Below are positions 44,877 to 56,000 of a DNA stretch of 64,000 nt, piece by piece. The position numbers and the translations under genes were made by a program. The notes below the pieces were generated by a model. That model saw nothing but the letters and a program-made list of their open reading frames with translations, made no database searches and had not been told where the DNA came from. The DNA is taken from NCBI GenBank assembly GCA_938021675.1, contig CALIFY010000025.1, forward strand, positions 1 through 64,000, written 5' to 3'. The number at the start of each line of letters is the position of its first letter. Position 1 is the stretch's first letter. The DNA is from an uncultured Acidimicrobiales bacterium. GTDB lineage: Bacteria > Actinomycetota > Acidimicrobiia > Acidimicrobiales > SZUA-35.

Positions 44877-45406
44877 CAAAACCACTCTCCCCCACCGACC
44901 TCAAACGTCTTCATCGAACCTGGCGCCGAGAGACCGACCTTCGGATGGGCATGATTCTCGACGGTGTGCAGAATCCGTACAACCTCGGTGCCATTCTCCG
45001 ATCAGCGGCCGCATACCAGGTCGAACGGTTGTGGACCGCTCCGCCGACGTTGCCGATCGACCACCCAAAGGTGGCAAAAACCGCGCTCGGGTGCGATCGT
45101 CTGGTCGATGTGGTGAATACCCCCTCTGGTCCGGAGGCGGTGGCCGCTGCCGGCGAAGCCGGACTGACCGTCGTGGCGGTGGAGTTAACGGCTGATGCCG
45201 TCCCGATGTTCGATCTCGAACTGGGACCCGCTGTCTGCCTCGTCGTCGGTCACGAAGAACGAGGTGTTCACACCAAGACACTGGACGCGGTCGATCGGGT
45301 CGCCTTCCTGCCGCAGCTCGGCAAAGTTGGCTCTCTCAATGTGGCCCATGCCGCCACCGCAGCCCTCTATGAGACAGCACGACAACACTGGTCGGCTCGA
45401 CCGTGA
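44873..45406 (+). CDS. SpoU/TrmH-family RNA 2'-O-methyltransferase
   Basis: This compact 177-residue protein has only the knotted SPOUT domain. It shows motif 1 LDGVQNPYNLGAILRSAAAY, motif 2 VVGHEERGV and motif 3 LPQLGKVGSLNVAHAATAALYE. The size and the HxERG form are close to tRNA Gm18 methyltransferase TrmH, which is the best guess. It is coupled to the RsmC-like gene, so the pair forms a small RNA-modification operon. It converges with priA, leaving 8 bases. Confidence 0.88.
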   Translation: MTKPLSPTDLKRLHRTWRRETDLRMGMILDGVQNPYNLGAILRSAAAYQVERLWTAPPTLPIDHPKVAKTALGCDRLVDVVNTPSGPEAVAAAGEAGLTVVAVELTADAVPMFDLELGPAVCLVVGHEERGVHTKTLDAVDRVAFLPQLGKVGSLNVAHAATAALYETARQHWSARP

Positions 45407-45414
45407 TGGATCGC

Positions 45415-47280
45415 TCACACCCTGGGCGGATCGACGCCAACTCGGACCCGACCAGCCGGTCGGGGTATCGCCGCCAACACCTGGGAAAGCTGGTCCTGAC
45501 CGTCGGCTCGCAACAGGAACCGGCCATCGGACCGGGGACCGAGGATGGTCACCAGCGACGCGACCTCAGGTGGCACACTGGCCACGAACTCGGCAGCCCC
45601 AGCGCCGCCGACCTCGGCCAACGCACCGGCGGGCGGAAAGCCGAGCACGTTTCGCATCGCCAACTCGTCGGCAACGAGTCGGCTGGGGTCGGCGAGAAGC
45701 GCTGACCGCACCACCCGGTGCTCAGGAGATCGGGTTTGGATAACGATCCGGGCCTCTGGCCGACGCCCCCCAAGTAGTCGAGCAGCCCTGGTCAACAGCC
45801 ACATCGCCTGCTCCGCCGCCCGGTACCGGGGGGCGTGTAACTCCTGATCGAAGTCGAGGAAGACGACGGTTTCGACCGGCGCCGCCAACCCAGCCGCGGC
45901 GTGCAACGCCGCCTCGGTTCCCAGCAGTATCGGCCTCGGGTTCAACCGGGACAGGTCACCGTCATCATCGGCCGATCGGTCCGAGGTCACTTCGATCACC
46001 GGTCGTCGGACCAGCTGGGCCATCTCCTCGGTCGCACGGGTAACACCAAGCCGCAGCCGCTTCAGGCCGGTGCCGGCACAAACAGCACAAACCAACGGTC
46101 GGCTCTCTCCTGTGGCGGGTGCGACAAGGCGATCGTCGACCTCGACCATCAGGTGCTCGCCATCCTCCGTCCTGACAAGTTCACCACACGAGTTGCAGGC
46201 CAGCATCCTGGCCCGACCTTTCCGGTTCAACACCGCAACGGCCGGACGGTCCTCTCGTAACAGCTCGACGACTCTCGGGGAGAACAACCCACCACGACCA
46301 GGTTCGGCCTCCCGCTGATCGATGACTTCCACGGCCGGCCACGACGCCCGCTCCTCGGTTCGGGAGACGCTTACGGTGCGATCTGCAGCAGCCAGGCCGG
46401 CCAGCGACGGTGCCGGGCTCACCAGGAGACACGGCACGCCGGCCCGGCGCGCCCGTTCGATTGCCACATCTCGAGCGTGCCACATGGGGACCCGCTCCTC
46501 CTGCAATGCCTCGTCGTGTTCGTCGAGCACCACGATCGAGCCGAGCGTACCGGTCGGCGCCCACACCGCAGAGCGAGGTCCTATGACTACGCCTCCGGAC
46601 GGCCCGCCGGACCATCCGCCGGGTTGGAGGTGGGTTCGGTGACCGAGCCGGTGGAGGCGCCCGCTCATCCATCTCGCCCGTTCGACACTCGGAACTACGA
46701 TCAGTGCGTCACCGATCGCCGCTGCACCAGCGGCAAATCGCACTTGGTCATCGGCCGGCCCGCAGCGAATGGCGGTGACTTCGGGTTTGGCCAGGGCGTC
46801 GACTACCAACTCATCGACGGAGGCGGTCGCCGCAGCACGAGAGGAGGCCGAAGCGGACCGACGTCGTGGCCAGGCCCGAACCATCCGAGGCGGGGATGCC
46901 GTCTTCACCACGGCGGCCAAACGCCCACGCCACCGGGTTGCCGCCCAACGGGCGAGATCGATCTCCTCGGCCGACGGCCCGACCGAGGACACTTTTATGA
47001 TCGGTTGAAGTTGAAACGACGGGTTGACTTCCACATCGACGTCCGTAATCCACGCCGCGACTCGACGGCCCTGGAGTTCGACCCGGACCATCGTGCCGAC
47101 GTCGATGTCGGCCGCCAATTCTGCCGGCACGATGTAGTCGAACTCGCGATCGAGACCGGAGACATCGGGTAGAACTCGGACTACCCGATCCCCCGGCCCA
47201 AGTTTGGTTGGTGACTCGGTTACCGATCCGCGTCGTGGCTCAGGCTCGCCGGGATCGAATAGCCGCGCCGGTTGTGACAA
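45415..47280 (-). CDS. priA: Primosomal protein PriA-like, helicase motifs degenerate
   Basis: A 621-residue PriA homologue. The N-terminal DNA-binding domain is recognisable (VVRVLPDVSGLDREFDYIVP, then VRVELQGRRVAAWI). A Walker A GSGKT is missing where expected, and the DEAH box reads DEHDEAL in VVLDEHDEALQEER. Only four zinc cysteines remain (CNSCG and CAVCAGTG). Actinobacterial PriA proteins are known to lack helicase ATP sites, so this probably acts as a non-helicase replication-restart or structural factor. The start is TTG 47280. It is the last gene of the metK run. Confidence 0.88.
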   Translation of the reverse strand: MSQPARLFDPGEPEPRRGSVTESPTKLGPGDRVVRVLPDVSGLDREFDYIVPAELAADIDVGTMVRVELQGRRVAAWITDVDVEVNPSFQLQPIIKVSSVGPSAEEIDLARWAATRWRGRLAAVVKTASPPRMVRAWPRRRSASASSRAAATASVDELVVDALAKPEVTAIRCGPADDQVRFAAGAAAIGDALIVVPSVERARWMSGRLHRLGHRTHLQPGGWSGGPSGGVVIGPRSAVWAPTGTLGSIVVLDEHDEALQEERVPMWHARDVAIERARRAGVPCLLVSPAPSLAGLAAADRTVSVSRTEERASWPAVEVIDQREAEPGRGGLFSPRVVELLREDRPAVAVLNRKGRARMLACNSCGELVRTEDGEHLMVEVDDRLVAPATGESRPLVCAVCAGTGLKRLRLGVTRATEEMAQLVRRPVIEVTSDRSADDDGDLSRLNPRPILLGTEAALHAAAGLAAPVETVVFLDFDQELHAPRYRAAEQAMWLLTRAARLLGGRRPEARIVIQTRSPEHRVVRSALLADPSRLVADELAMRNVLGFPPAGALAEVGGAGAAEFVASVPPEVASLVTILGPRSDGRFLLRADGQDQLSQVLAAIPRPAGRVRVGVDPPRV

Positions 47281-47373
47281 TGGAATCTACTCGAGGGGGT
47301 CAACGTGAACGGGAGCCGAGCTTGGCGGTCGACTCTAGTCAACGGACGTCAACCGCCGAGGAGTACCGGCCGT

Positions 47374-48573
47374 TTACAGCCCTAGCTCGGACCGCAGTGC
47401 GTCGACCCGGTCGAGCCGTTCCCAGGTGAATGAGTCGCCGGCTTCACGACCGAAGTGGCCATAGGCCGACGTCGGTGAATAAATGGGGCGACGCAATTCG
47501 AGATCGTTTACCACCGCGCCGGGGCGCAGATCGAACACCGAACGGACCGCTGCTTCGATCTTGTCGACCGGGGCGTGTTCGGTTCCGAAGGTTTCGACCA
47601 TGATCGACACCGGTTGAGCTACCCCGATGGCGTAGGCAACCTGGACTTCGCACCGGTCTACTGCACCGGCAGCAACCAGGTTCTTTGCCACCCAGCGGGT
47701 GGCGTAAGCGGCCGACCTGTCGACTTTGGACGGGTCTTTGCCGGAGAAGGCACCTCCGCCGTGGCGGGCGGCGCCTCCATAGGTATCGACGATTATTTTG
47801 CGGCCGGTAAGACCAGCGTCGCCCACCGGTCCACCGATCACGAATCGGCCGGTTGGATTGACCAACACCTCATAGTCGTTGTCTGCAAACTGCTCGGGAA
47901 CGACCGGGCGGATCACGTGCTCGATCAGGTCGGGCCGGATCATTCCATCGCGATCGATCCCCTCGTCGTGCTGGGTTGAAATGAGCACGGTTTTGAGCCG
48001 CACCGGCTTGCCATCTTCGTAGTCGAAGGTGACCTGCGTCTTACCATCGGGTCGAAGGTACGGCACCGTACCGGCCCGTCGGACCTCGGCTAAGCGCTCG
48101 GCGATTCGGTGGGCAAGATGGATCGGCAGCGGCATGAACACATCGGTCTCATTGCAGGCATAGCCGAACATCATCCCTTGGTCGCCAGCCCCCTGTTCGT
48201 CGAAGGAGTCGCCTGATGCTGTCCCCGATCGAAGCTCTTCTGATTTGTCGACGCCCTGAGCGATGTCGGCCGACTGCTCATCGATGGCCACCATCACGCC
48301 ACACGTGTTTCCGTCAAAGCCGTAGCGTTCGTTGTCGTATCCGATCCGAGCGATCGTCTGACGAACGACCGACGCAATGTCGACGTATGCCGAGGTCGAG
48401 ATCTCGCCGGCGACAATGGCCAAGCCAGTGGTGACCATGGTCTCGCAGGCCACCCGGCTCAGCGGGTCGCGTTCGAGCATGGCGTCGAGGATGGCATCGG
48501 AGATTTGGTCGGCCATCTTGTCTGGATGGCCCTCGGTTACCGATTCCGAGGTGAAGGTATAGTTTTTGGTCAC
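47374..48573 (-). CDS. metK: S-adenosylmethionine synthetase
   Basis: It makes SAM from methionine and ATP. The 399-residue protein has [21 protein letters not shown]-type start (about 6-25), [10 protein letters not shown], the signature [12 protein letters not shown] and the P-loop-like [22 protein letters not shown] region. All are intact and the length is standard. GTG 48573 overlaps the coaBC stop by four bases. Supply of SAM to the neighbouring methyltransferases is coincidental. Confidence 0.97.
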   Translation of the reverse strand: MTKNYTFTSESVTEGHPDKMADQISDAILDAMLERDPLSRVACETMVTTGLAIVAGEISTSAYVDIASVVRQTIARIGYDNERYGFDGNTCGVMVAIDEQSADIAQGVDKSEELRSGTASGDSFDEQGAGDQGMMFGYACNETDVFMPLPIHLAHRIAERLAEVRRAGTVPYLRPDGKTQVTFDYEDGKPVRLKTVLISTQHDEGIDRDGMIRPDLIEHVIRPVVPEQFADNDYEVLVNPTGRFVIGGPVGDAGLTGRKIIVDTYGGAARHGGGAFSGKDPSKVDRSAAYATRWVAKNLVAAGAVDRCEVQVAYAIGVAQPVSIMVETFGTEHAPVDKIEAAVRSVFDLRPGAVVNDLELRRPIYSPTSAYGHFGREAGDSFTWERLDRVDALRSELGL

Positions 48574-49793
48574 GGTTCCGGGCTTTCGTTGTCTTGTATG
48601 GGGTGTTTCGGTGCCAACCGGTCGGCGGCGGCCTCAAGCACCTTGCGGGCAATAGTCGTTTTTGGGCTACGGGCTATCTCGGCGACCGATCCGTCGGCTC
48701 CGTAGATAGTGACGGCGTTCGTGTCGTGGGCAAAGCCCACCCCGGGCGCGGAAACGTCGTTCGCGACGAGAAGATCGGCGCCCTTGCGGTGGAGCTTTTC
48801 CTGTGCATTGGAGGCGAGATTCTCGGTCTCGGCGGCGAACCCAACCAACACCTGGTGCGACGGTTTCGTTTGTCCCAGACCGGCCAAGATATCCACCGTC
48901 GGCTCAAGGACCACGGTGGGGACGCCACCGTCTTTCTTTATTTTCTGAGTCGATGCACCCACGGGGCGAAAGTCGGCAACTGCTGCAGCCATAACGATCA
49001 CGTCATAGCTCCCAGAGTCAGTCTGTACGGCACTGTGCATCTCGGCGGCGGTCCCGACCTCGATTCGGCGGATGCCGGGGCTCACCGGCAGCTCGACGGT
49101 GGTTACCAGTGTGACCTCGGCGCCCATCGCCGCCGCCTGTTCGGCCAACGCGTGGCCCTGCTTGCCGCTCGATCGATTCCCCAGGAAACGAACCGGATCG
49201 AGTGGTTCTCGAGTACCGCCGGCGGTTATGAGCACCCTACGACCGCGAAGGGGACCGTCCTGGAACAATTCCTCGACCGCCTCGAAAACCACGAGCGGAT
49301 CGGCCAGCCGTCCCTTTCCAATATCGCCACCGGCCAGACGACCCTCCTCGGGCCAGACGATGACGACGCCGCGCTCGACGAGAACCTCGATGTTGTGGCG
49401 CACCGCTGGATGCTCCCACATCTCGGTATGCATCGCCGGACAGACGATCACCGGTGCCGCGGTGGCGATCAAGGTGGCCGACAACAAATCTCCCGAACGA
49501 CCGGTGACCAAGTCGGATATCACCCTGGCTGTCGCTGGACACACCACGATGGCGTCGGCGGTCTGCCCAAGCTTGGTGTGGGGAATTGGGTCACGGTCGT
49601 GCCAGAGACTGGTTTTAACCGGCTCCGAGGCCAACGCAGTGAATGTGGTAGGACCCACCATGTGATGGGCCTGTTCGGTGAGGACCGGAATTACGTGAAC
49701 TCCGGCATCGACGAGCCTCCGACAAACTTCGATCGCCTTGTACGCCGCAATGCCCCCAGAGATGCCGAGAACGACTCTCCGGCCCTGTAGCAC
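48570..49793 (-). CDS. coaBC: Phosphopantothenoylcysteine decarboxylase/synthetase
   Basis: This bifunctional enzyme of coenzyme A synthesis has 407 residues. The flavin-dependent CoaC half starts [18 protein letters not shown] and has the catalytic [13 protein letters not shown]. The CoaB half begins with [22 protein letters not shown] and has [20 protein letters not shown] and the synthetase segment [13 protein letters not shown]. The GTG at 49793 is used because the upstream 80 codons overlap rpoZ. It is coupled to metK. Confidence 0.95.
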   Translation of the reverse strand: MLQGRRVVLGISGGIAAYKAIEVCRRLVDAGVHVIPVLTEQAHHMVGPTTFTALASEPVKTSLWHDRDPIPHTKLGQTADAIVVCPATARVISDLVTGRSGDLLSATLIATAAPVIVCPAMHTEMWEHPAVRHNIEVLVERGVVIVWPEEGRLAGGDIGKGRLADPLVVFEAVEELFQDGPLRGRRVLITAGGTREPLDPVRFLGNRSSGKQGHALAEQAAAMGAEVTLVTTVELPVSPGIRRIEVGTAAEMHSAVQTDSGSYDVIVMAAAVADFRPVGASTQKIKKDGGVPTVVLEPTVDILAGLGQTKPSHQVLVGFAAETENLASNAQEKLHRKGADLLVANDVSAPGVGFAHDTNAVTIYGADGSVAEIARSPKTTIARKVLEAAADRLAPKHPIQDNESPEP

Positions 49794-49810
49794 GGGAGAC
49801 CTGGCCGAAT

Positions 49811-50110
49811 TCAGGCGGCTGCGCCGCCACCGTTTTTCGACGTGCCTGCAGCACTCTCGGCACCGCCGGCGGGAACCGGCACGATCTTCTCTGCCGAAAT
49901 CTCCTCGAAGGCGATCGACAGCGGCTTGCGAGCGATGGAGGTCACCTGAGGTGGGACCATCGAGCCGAGACCTTCGCCGAGTTGTCCAAAATAGGCGTTG
50001 ATCTCGCGAGCCCTCGTAGCAGCGAGGGTGCACAGGCCGAACTTAGAGCTGGTCTTATCGAGCAAGCTCTCAACTTGTGGAGTCATCATCGTGTCATACG
50101 TATCGGCCAT
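49811..50110 (-). CDS. rpoZ: RNA polymerase omega subunit
   Basis: A 99-residue assembly factor of RNA polymerase. It has the conserved LLDKTSSKFGLCTLAATRAREINAY-type core (about 16-40), RKPLSIAFEEISAEKI and a Gly/Ala-rich tail. A GGAGG nine bases before ATG 50110 sits inside the palindrome CCTCCGGAGG. A TATACT on the minus strand (50132-50137) could be a -10 giving a very short leader. Order gmk-rpoZ-coaBC-metK is standard in actinobacteria. Confidence 0.94.
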   Translation of the reverse strand: MADTYDTMMTPQVESLLDKTSSKFGLCTLAATRAREINAYFGQLGEGLGSMVPPQVTSIARKPLSIAFEEISAEKIVPVPAGGAESAAGTSKNGGGAAA

Positions 50111-50213
50111 GGGGTCTTACCTCCGGAGGAAAGTATACGGCGGTTCAGCCCACGATCGGCGCATTCCGCGTACCGATGAGTCCACCTCATCGCAGTACGA
50201 ACGACCGAATCGA

Positions 50214-50801
50214 TCAGAGTCCGTTGCGACCCCGGCCAGCCCTGGCCTTTTCAATGGCCGACCACATGGCCTCAACGGTGTCATCTATTTGGTTGTTGGT
50301 GATGACAACCGCGCCAAGCTCTTGGCCGGCGTCGGCCTCTTCTGCCGCCTTGCGGAGCCGTTGCGCTACTTTGTGCTCAGGATCCCCACGCCGCCGGAGG
50401 CGCACCTCTTGCTCGGCCGCATCTGGCGCCTGAAGGAAGATCAACAGCGCCTCTGGATCACGATCCAGTACCTGTCGAGCGCCCTGCACGTCTATTTCGA
50501 GGATCACGTCGCGACCTGATGGCGCCTCGAGCGCTGGGGTGCCGTAATGATTGCCGAGAAACTCGGCATGTTCGAGGAACCCGTCGGCGTCGATCCGCTC
50601 GATGAACTCCTGTTCGGAGACGAAGATGTACGCTCCCTCCGATTCCGAAGGTCGTCGTTCTCGCGTCGTCCAAGATCGACTGAGCCACAATTCTGGATAG
50701 CGGTCAATCAGGACATCAACAACCGTACTTTTGCCAACGCCACCGGGACCGGAGACGACGATCAAGAGGGGTTCGTCATTCACGAGTGTGCCTCCATACA
50801 T
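50214..50801 (-). CDS. gmk: Guanylate kinase
   Basis: It phosphorylates GMP to GDP. The 195-residue protein has the P-loop GPGGVGKST (about 18-26), RSWTTRERRPSESEGAYIFV for GMP binding (about 42-61), ILEIDVQGARQV and LRRRGDPEHKVAQRL. The loop reads GPGG rather than the usual GPSG, which is within actinobacterial variation. It follows mihF by 24 bases. Confidence 0.96.
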   Translation of the reverse strand: MYGGTLVNDEPLLIVVSGPGGVGKSTVVDVLIDRYPELWLSRSWTTRERRPSESEGAYIFVSEQEFIERIDADGFLEHAEFLGNHYGTPALEAPSGRDVILEIDVQGARQVLDRDPEALLIFLQAPDAAEQEVRLRRRGDPEHKVAQRLRKAAEEADAGQELGAVVITNNQIDDTVEAMWSAIEKARAGRGRNGL

Positions 50802-50825
50802 GGATAGGCGGCGCGAAACAGCAGA

Positions 50826-51140
50826 TCAGGAGAATACCTCCAAAAGTGACTTCCGCTGTTGCGGGCCGAGGCCAGAGAGCCGGCGGGACTCAGCGATTCC
50901 GAGATCTTCCATCGTTCGGCGAGCCGTGACCTTCCCAACACCGGGAAGGGATTGGAGTACGTTTAGGACCTTGATCTTCGCCACGATCTCATCGTTATCG
51001 GCGCGTTCGATCAGTTCCTGCAGCGTGATCGTGCCCATCTTTAGTCGGTTCTTGACATCGGACCGGACCTGGCGTGCCGCAGCAGCCTTCTCCAGCGCCG
51101 CCTGACGCTGTTCCGCCGTGAGTTTTGGTGGGTTCGGCAT
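50826..51140 (-). CDS. mihF: Integration host factor, actinobacterial type (mIHF)
   Basis: A nucleoid-associated DNA-binding protein, 104 residues, found in actinobacteria and unrelated in sequence to proteobacterial IHF. It shows LTAEQRQAALEKAAAARQVRSD, GTITLQELIERAD, and the helix-two-turn-helix LQSLPGVGKVTARRTMEDLGI. ATG 51140 gives the family's MPxPPxLT start; 62 upstream codons are ignored. It lies between pyrF and gmk, as in most actinobacteria. Confidence 0.95.
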   Translation of the reverse strand: MPNPPKLTAEQRQAALEKAAAARQVRSDVKNRLKMGTITLQELIERADNDEIVAKIKVLNVLQSLPGVGKVTARRTMEDLGIAESRRLSGLGPQQRKSLLEVFS

Positions 51141-51279
51141 GGCTTCACCGTACCGCGTCCCAGCCCGGGAGCTGGCGGCGCGACACCGAAACAAGACGAG
51201 ATTCCGACCAAATCGGAGGGCATCGGCCCGCTGGATGTTCGAGGCGCAAGCTGCGACCTCCATTCCCGGCAACGGTCGA

Positions 51280-51996
51280 TCAACCGATGTCGGTAAATAG
51301 CTCTTTTGCCGCCACGGCCGGGTCATCGGCCAGGGTCACGGCGCGACCGATTACCAGCAGGTCGGCACCGGCCTCAAGGGCTTGGGACGGGGAGACCGGG
51401 TTTGGCTGATCATGGCGTTCGGCGCCGTCGGCCCGAATTCCGGGAACGACCCGCAGTGTGCGAGGCGACATCTCCCGAGCATCTTTGAGGTTGATGCCAG
51501 AACAGACAATGCCGCCGCAGCCAGCCTCGACCGCCAGTCGGAGCCGGTTCGGCACAATGTGGTCCGGGGCGTCGTCATCGCTGGTCAACACGGTGATCGC
51601 CACCGCCGTGGGCTCCGTGAGGCCGGCATTCCTTGCCCCCTCATGGAATCCTTCCACTCCGGCCCTGAGCATGTCTGTGCCACCGTGGGCATGCATTGTC
51701 AGGTATGACGCCCCGAGCGCACCACACACGTTGGCCGCTTTGCGGACGGTGGTGGGAATATCGTGCAACTTCAGATCAAGAAACACATCGAAGCCGCTGT
51801 CGATCATGGCTCCGACGGCATCGGGTCCGGCAGCGGTATAAAGCTCCAACCCGATCTTGGCTACCCCGAACCAGGGCGACAGCTGTCGAGCTAGGCGAAC
51901 AGCTTCGACGAGGTCGTCGACGTCGAGCGCCAGCGCCATCTTTGCCTTGAGTTCAGGGGCAAGCCCCTCGGTCGACGTTTCCGCTTTCGTAGGCAT
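51280..51996 (-). CDS. pyrF: Orotidine 5'-phosphate decarboxylase
   Basis: It makes UMP, the end product of the pathway. The 238-residue protein has ALDVDDLVEAV near the N-terminus, the catalytic charged network FLDLKLHDIPTTV, MHAHGG, and RVVPGIRADGAERHDQ with VIGRAVTLADDP at the C-terminus. This is the short compact type (about 240 residues). AAGGAGG precedes ATG 51996, which decides the start over 52017. It lies 82 bases after pyrD. Confidence 0.95.
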   Translation of the reverse strand: MPTKAETSTEGLAPELKAKMALALDVDDLVEAVRLARQLSPWFGVAKIGLELYTAAGPDAVGAMIDSGFDVFLDLKLHDIPTTVRKAANVCGALGASYLTMHAHGGTDMLRAGVEGFHEGARNAGLTEPTAVAITVLTSDDDAPDHIVPNRLRLAVEAGCGGIVCSGINLKDAREMSPRTLRVVPGIRADGAERHDQPNPVSPSQALEAGADLLVIGRAVTLADDPAVAAKELFTDIG

Positions 51997-52078
51997 GGCG
52001 GCCTCCTTGTTTGTCAATCGGCTACGGCGCAGGCCCCAGAGGTGGTGGAGCAGCGGGGGAAGACGGTCATCACCGGTT

Positions 52079-53011
52079 CTAGAGCCCGGCGGTCCCGATC
52101 AGGTCGACGAATCTCGCCACCCCTTGATTAGCACACCATGGGCCCAAATCAGCAGCCAATGTGCCAACCGTTCGAGGATCGACAAACGTAGCAGTCCCAA
52201 CCTGGGTTGCGCGTGCACCAACCCTGGCGAATTCAACCACGTCGTCGACCGAAGCGATTCCGCCCACGCCAACTATCGGAATATCGGGTTCGGCGGCGTG
52301 CACATCGGCGACGGCCCGCACCGCCAGCGGTCGGATCGCTGGCCCAGAAACCCCGCCACCACCGTTTCCGAGCCGAGCGGACCCGGTGACCGGGTCGACG
52401 CTGAGTCCAAAGTACGTATTTACCAAGGTAACGGCCTCGGCGCCGGCGTCTCGTGCTGCGGCGGCGATGGTGGGCAAAGTCGGTCCGGCGTTTGGGCTGA
52501 GCTTGGCCCAACGCGGCCGCTCACAACCGGCGGTGGCGGCGATGACCTCGGCGGTCATCTCCGGCGAATGGGCGAACAGGGCGTGACCGGCCTCGGTGTT
52601 CGGACATGAAATATTTACCTCGACCGCTACAACGTCGTCGGGAGCAGCGGCGAGAATGGTCGCCGCCCGTTCATACTCGGCGACCGTCCTACCCCATATC
52701 GACGCCACAACCCTGGCGCCGGCCCGTTGAAGCTGGGGAAGGTCATGGCGAAGCCAGGCGTCAAGGCCGGGGCCTTGCAAGCCAACCGCGTTGATCATGC
52801 CGGCCGGGGTCTGGTGTACCCGCAGCGGATCGTTGCCATCCCACGGGAAATGGGCCAACGACTTCACCACGACCGCACCGATAGCCGCCAAGTCGACATA
52901 GGCCGACAGCTCCGCGCCATGACCGGCCGTGCCGGCCGCAGTCATGACCGGTGACGGCAGGGTGACCGACCCGATCGTTGTCGTCAGATCCGGGACGGCA
53001 ACGATCGTCAC
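52079..53011 (-). CDS. pyrD: Dihydroorotate dehydrogenase, class 1B-like catalytic subunit
   Basis: It oxidises dihydroorotate to orotate on FMN. The 310-residue protein has no membrane-targeting N-terminus. The catalytic base is a cysteine in [13 protein letters not shown], which marks class 1, and the family resemblance is to the NAD-linked 1B PyrD. Other motifs are [29 protein letters not shown] and [21 protein letters not shown]. The electron-transfer partner PyrK is not in the operon. Its start overlaps the carB stop. Confidence 0.92.
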   Translation of the reverse strand: MTIVAVPDLTTTIGSVTLPSPVMTAAGTAGHGAELSAYVDLAAIGAVVVKSLAHFPWDGNDPLRVHQTPAGMINAVGLQGPGLDAWLRHDLPQLQRAGARVVASIWGRTVAEYERAATILAAAPDDVVAVEVNISCPNTEAGHALFAHSPEMTAEVIAATAGCERPRWAKLSPNAGPTLPTIAAAARDAGAEAVTLVNTYFGLSVDPVTGSARLGNGGGGVSGPAIRPLAVRAVADVHAAEPDIPIVGVGGIASVDDVVEFARVGARATQVGTATFVDPRTVGTLAADLGPWCANQGVARFVDLIGTAGL

Positions 53012-56000
53012 CCGCTCAGACCCCCAGCGCTGTGGATGGCCTGTAACGACCGCACGTGGATCGGCTGAGCGTTCAGCTCGACAAGGCCACGGGCGGTTGC
53101 CGCCGCGGCGGCAACAGTGGTGAGAAGCGGAATGCCGTGCTGCTCGGCGGCCATGCGAATGTACGCGCCGTCGGCCCTGGGTCCACGGCCTCTCGGGGTA
53201 TTGATGACGACGGCAATGTCACCAGATTCGATCAACCCCACTGCGTTCGTGCCGCCGTGATCGAGGCGATCGACGACTCGATCGACGTCGATTCCCGCCG
53301 ATCGCAACCGAGCCGCGGTGCCTTCGGTAGCCAACAACCGGTAGCCCAACTCGGACAACGACCGGGCGACCGGCACCGCTTCGTCCTTGTCCCGGTCGGC
53401 CAAAGACAGAAACACACCAGCACCTGGCGGTGGCGGCAACGTGACGCCGGCCCCGAGCTGACTTTTGACAAACGCCAAGCCCGGCGTGGTATCGATGCCC
53501 ATCACTTCGCCGGTCGAGCGCATTTCCGGGCCGAGAGCGGCATCGGTTTCCGGGAACCGGTTGAACGGCAACACCGCCTCTTTCACCGCCCAATGGCTTG
53601 GCGCCCCAGGCCGATCGGGGGGAAGGATACCTTCGGACGCTAGCTCGTCCAGCGTGGCACCGGCCATTACCCGTGCCGCCGCCTTGGCCAGCAGACGCCC
53701 GGTCGCTTTCGAGACGAACGGCACCGTACGCGACGCTCTCGGATTGGCCTCGATCACGAAGATCTCATCCTCTTTCACCGCGAACTGGACGTTCAACAAC
53801 CCGCAGACCTCAAGCGACTCGGCCAAACGCGTCGTGTAGTCACGCAGCGTCGCCAGGACGTCTTCCGACAATGTCGGCGGAGGTAGGACGCACGCCGAGT
53901 CACCGGAATGAACCCCAGCCTCTTCGACATGCTCCATCACTCCACCGATCAGGACAGCGCCGGTCTGGTCGCGAATGGCGTCGACATCGACCTCGATCGC
54001 CGACTCAAGGAATCGGTCGATCAGGACCGGCCGTTCGGAGGACAGACCGCCCTCCCGACCGAGTGAGCCGGTCTCCGAAAGGGCCTTCATCGCCGAGACG
54101 AGGTCCTCGTCGTTGTACACCAGTTCCATCGCTCGACCACCGAGCACATAGCTCGGACGTATCAACGTCGGGTAGCTGACCTCACGAGCGATGGTGAGGG
54201 CTTCCTCGACGGAGGTGGCGGTGCCCCCAGCCGGCTGCGGGATGTCGAGCCGGTCGCAGAGCGCCGCCCATCGATCACGATCCTCGGCCGTGTCTATCGA
54301 GGCCGGTGGCGTGCCGAGAATGAGTTCTGGCGGCAGGCGGTCGGCGAGCTTGAGCGGAGTCTGGCCGCCGAGTGACACGATGACACCGACCAACCGGCCA
54401 CCGGCTTGCTCCGCTTCGATGACGTTCAGCACGTCCTCGTAGGTGACCGGCTCGAAGTACAGCCGATCTGAGGTGTCGTAGTCGGTCGAAACCGTCTCTG
54501 GATTGCAGTTGATCATGATCGTCTCGTAGCCGGCGCTGCGGAGCGCGAAGCTGGCATGAACACAGCAATAGTCGAACTCGATCCCCTGACCGATCCGATT
54601 CGGACCAGAGCCGAGAATGAGGATCTTCTCCTTGGTCCCCGGCGTGACCTCACTCTCATCCTCATAGGTCGAGTAGTGATATGGCGTGTCGGCCTCGAAC
54701 TCGGCAGCGCAGCTGTCGACGGTCTTGAAGGTTGCGACCACTCCGGCTTCGAGCCGAGCCCGACGGACAGTTGTTTCGTCGCTTCCTAGCAGGTACGCGA
54801 TTTGAGCGTCACTGAACCCGAGCTGCTTTGCTCGACGCCAGTCGGCCCGAACCAGGTCGGTTACTCCCCCACCGGCCGCACCGTGGGCCTCAAGCGATTG
54901 CCGCTCCTCGACGATCACCGCGATCTGGTCGAGGAACCACGGATCGATCCGAGTCAGGTCGGCGACCTCATCAAAGGGCACGCCGAGCCGGATGGCTGCT
55001 TCTACCTCGAAGAGGCGGTCGGGGGTGGCGATCGGTATGCGCTCCCTGAGATCATCGACGGTGAGCGAGGCGAATCGATTCTCCGCCTCGCTGCCGTTCA
55101 ACCCGGCGTAGCCAGCTTCCAGTGATCGGCACGCTTTTTGTAGCGATTCGGGGAAGGTCCGGCCAATCGCCATCACCTCCCCTACCGACTGCATCGAGGT
55201 GCCGAGCACCCCAGACGAGCCGGGAAACTTCTCGAACGCCCACCGAGGAATCTTGGTTACGACGTAATCGATGACCGGCTCGAACGACGATGGGGTCTTC
55301 CCGGTGATGTCGTTGGGGATCTCGTCCAAGGTGTACCCGACAGCCAACTTTGCGGCGATCTTGGCGATCGGAAAACCCGTGGCCTTCGACGCCAGCGCCG
55401 ACGACCTGCTGACCCGTGGGTTCATCTCGATGATGACCTGTCGCCCGTCTTCGGGGTGTACCGCGAACTGGACGTTGGAACCGCCGGTTTCCACTCCGAC
55501 CCGTCGCAGGCAGGCGAACGACGCATCCCGCATCCGTTGATACTCGACATCGCTCAAGGTCTGGATTGGCGCAACGGTGATCGAATCGCCGGTGTGCACA
55601 CCCATCGGATCGATGTTTTCGATCGAGCAGATGATGACCTGGTTGTCGTTGCGATCCCGCATAACCTCCAGTTCAAACTCTTTCCAACCGGCGATGGACT
55701 CCTCGATCAGAATCTCACCGATGGGGCTTGAGGCAAGCCCATTGGCCGCTACCGCCTCGAATTCCTGAGCGCTGTGAGCGATACCGGTTCCCCGACCGCC
55801 GAGGATGTAGGCCGGTCGGATCACGACCGGCAGACCCAGATCGGTGATGACCTGGCGAGCCTCTTCCATCGAGTGGGCGATCCCGCTGCGGGGAACCTCC
55901 AAGCCGATTTCGATCATGGCCTCTTTGAATCGTTGCCGATCTTCGGCCGTGGCGATGGCCTCGGCATCGGCACCGATCAGTTCCACATTGTGGCGGTCGA

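Noticed and set aside
48594-49790. 398-codon plus-strand ORF
   Set aside because: It is antisense to coaBC over its whole length; the minus frame carries clear CoaB and CoaC motifs and the plus frame carries none.
50120-50129. CCTCCGGAGG palindrome before rpoZ as an operator
   Set aside because: It is explained by a strong Shine-Dalgarno preceded by its chance complement, and it is too short to argue for regulation.
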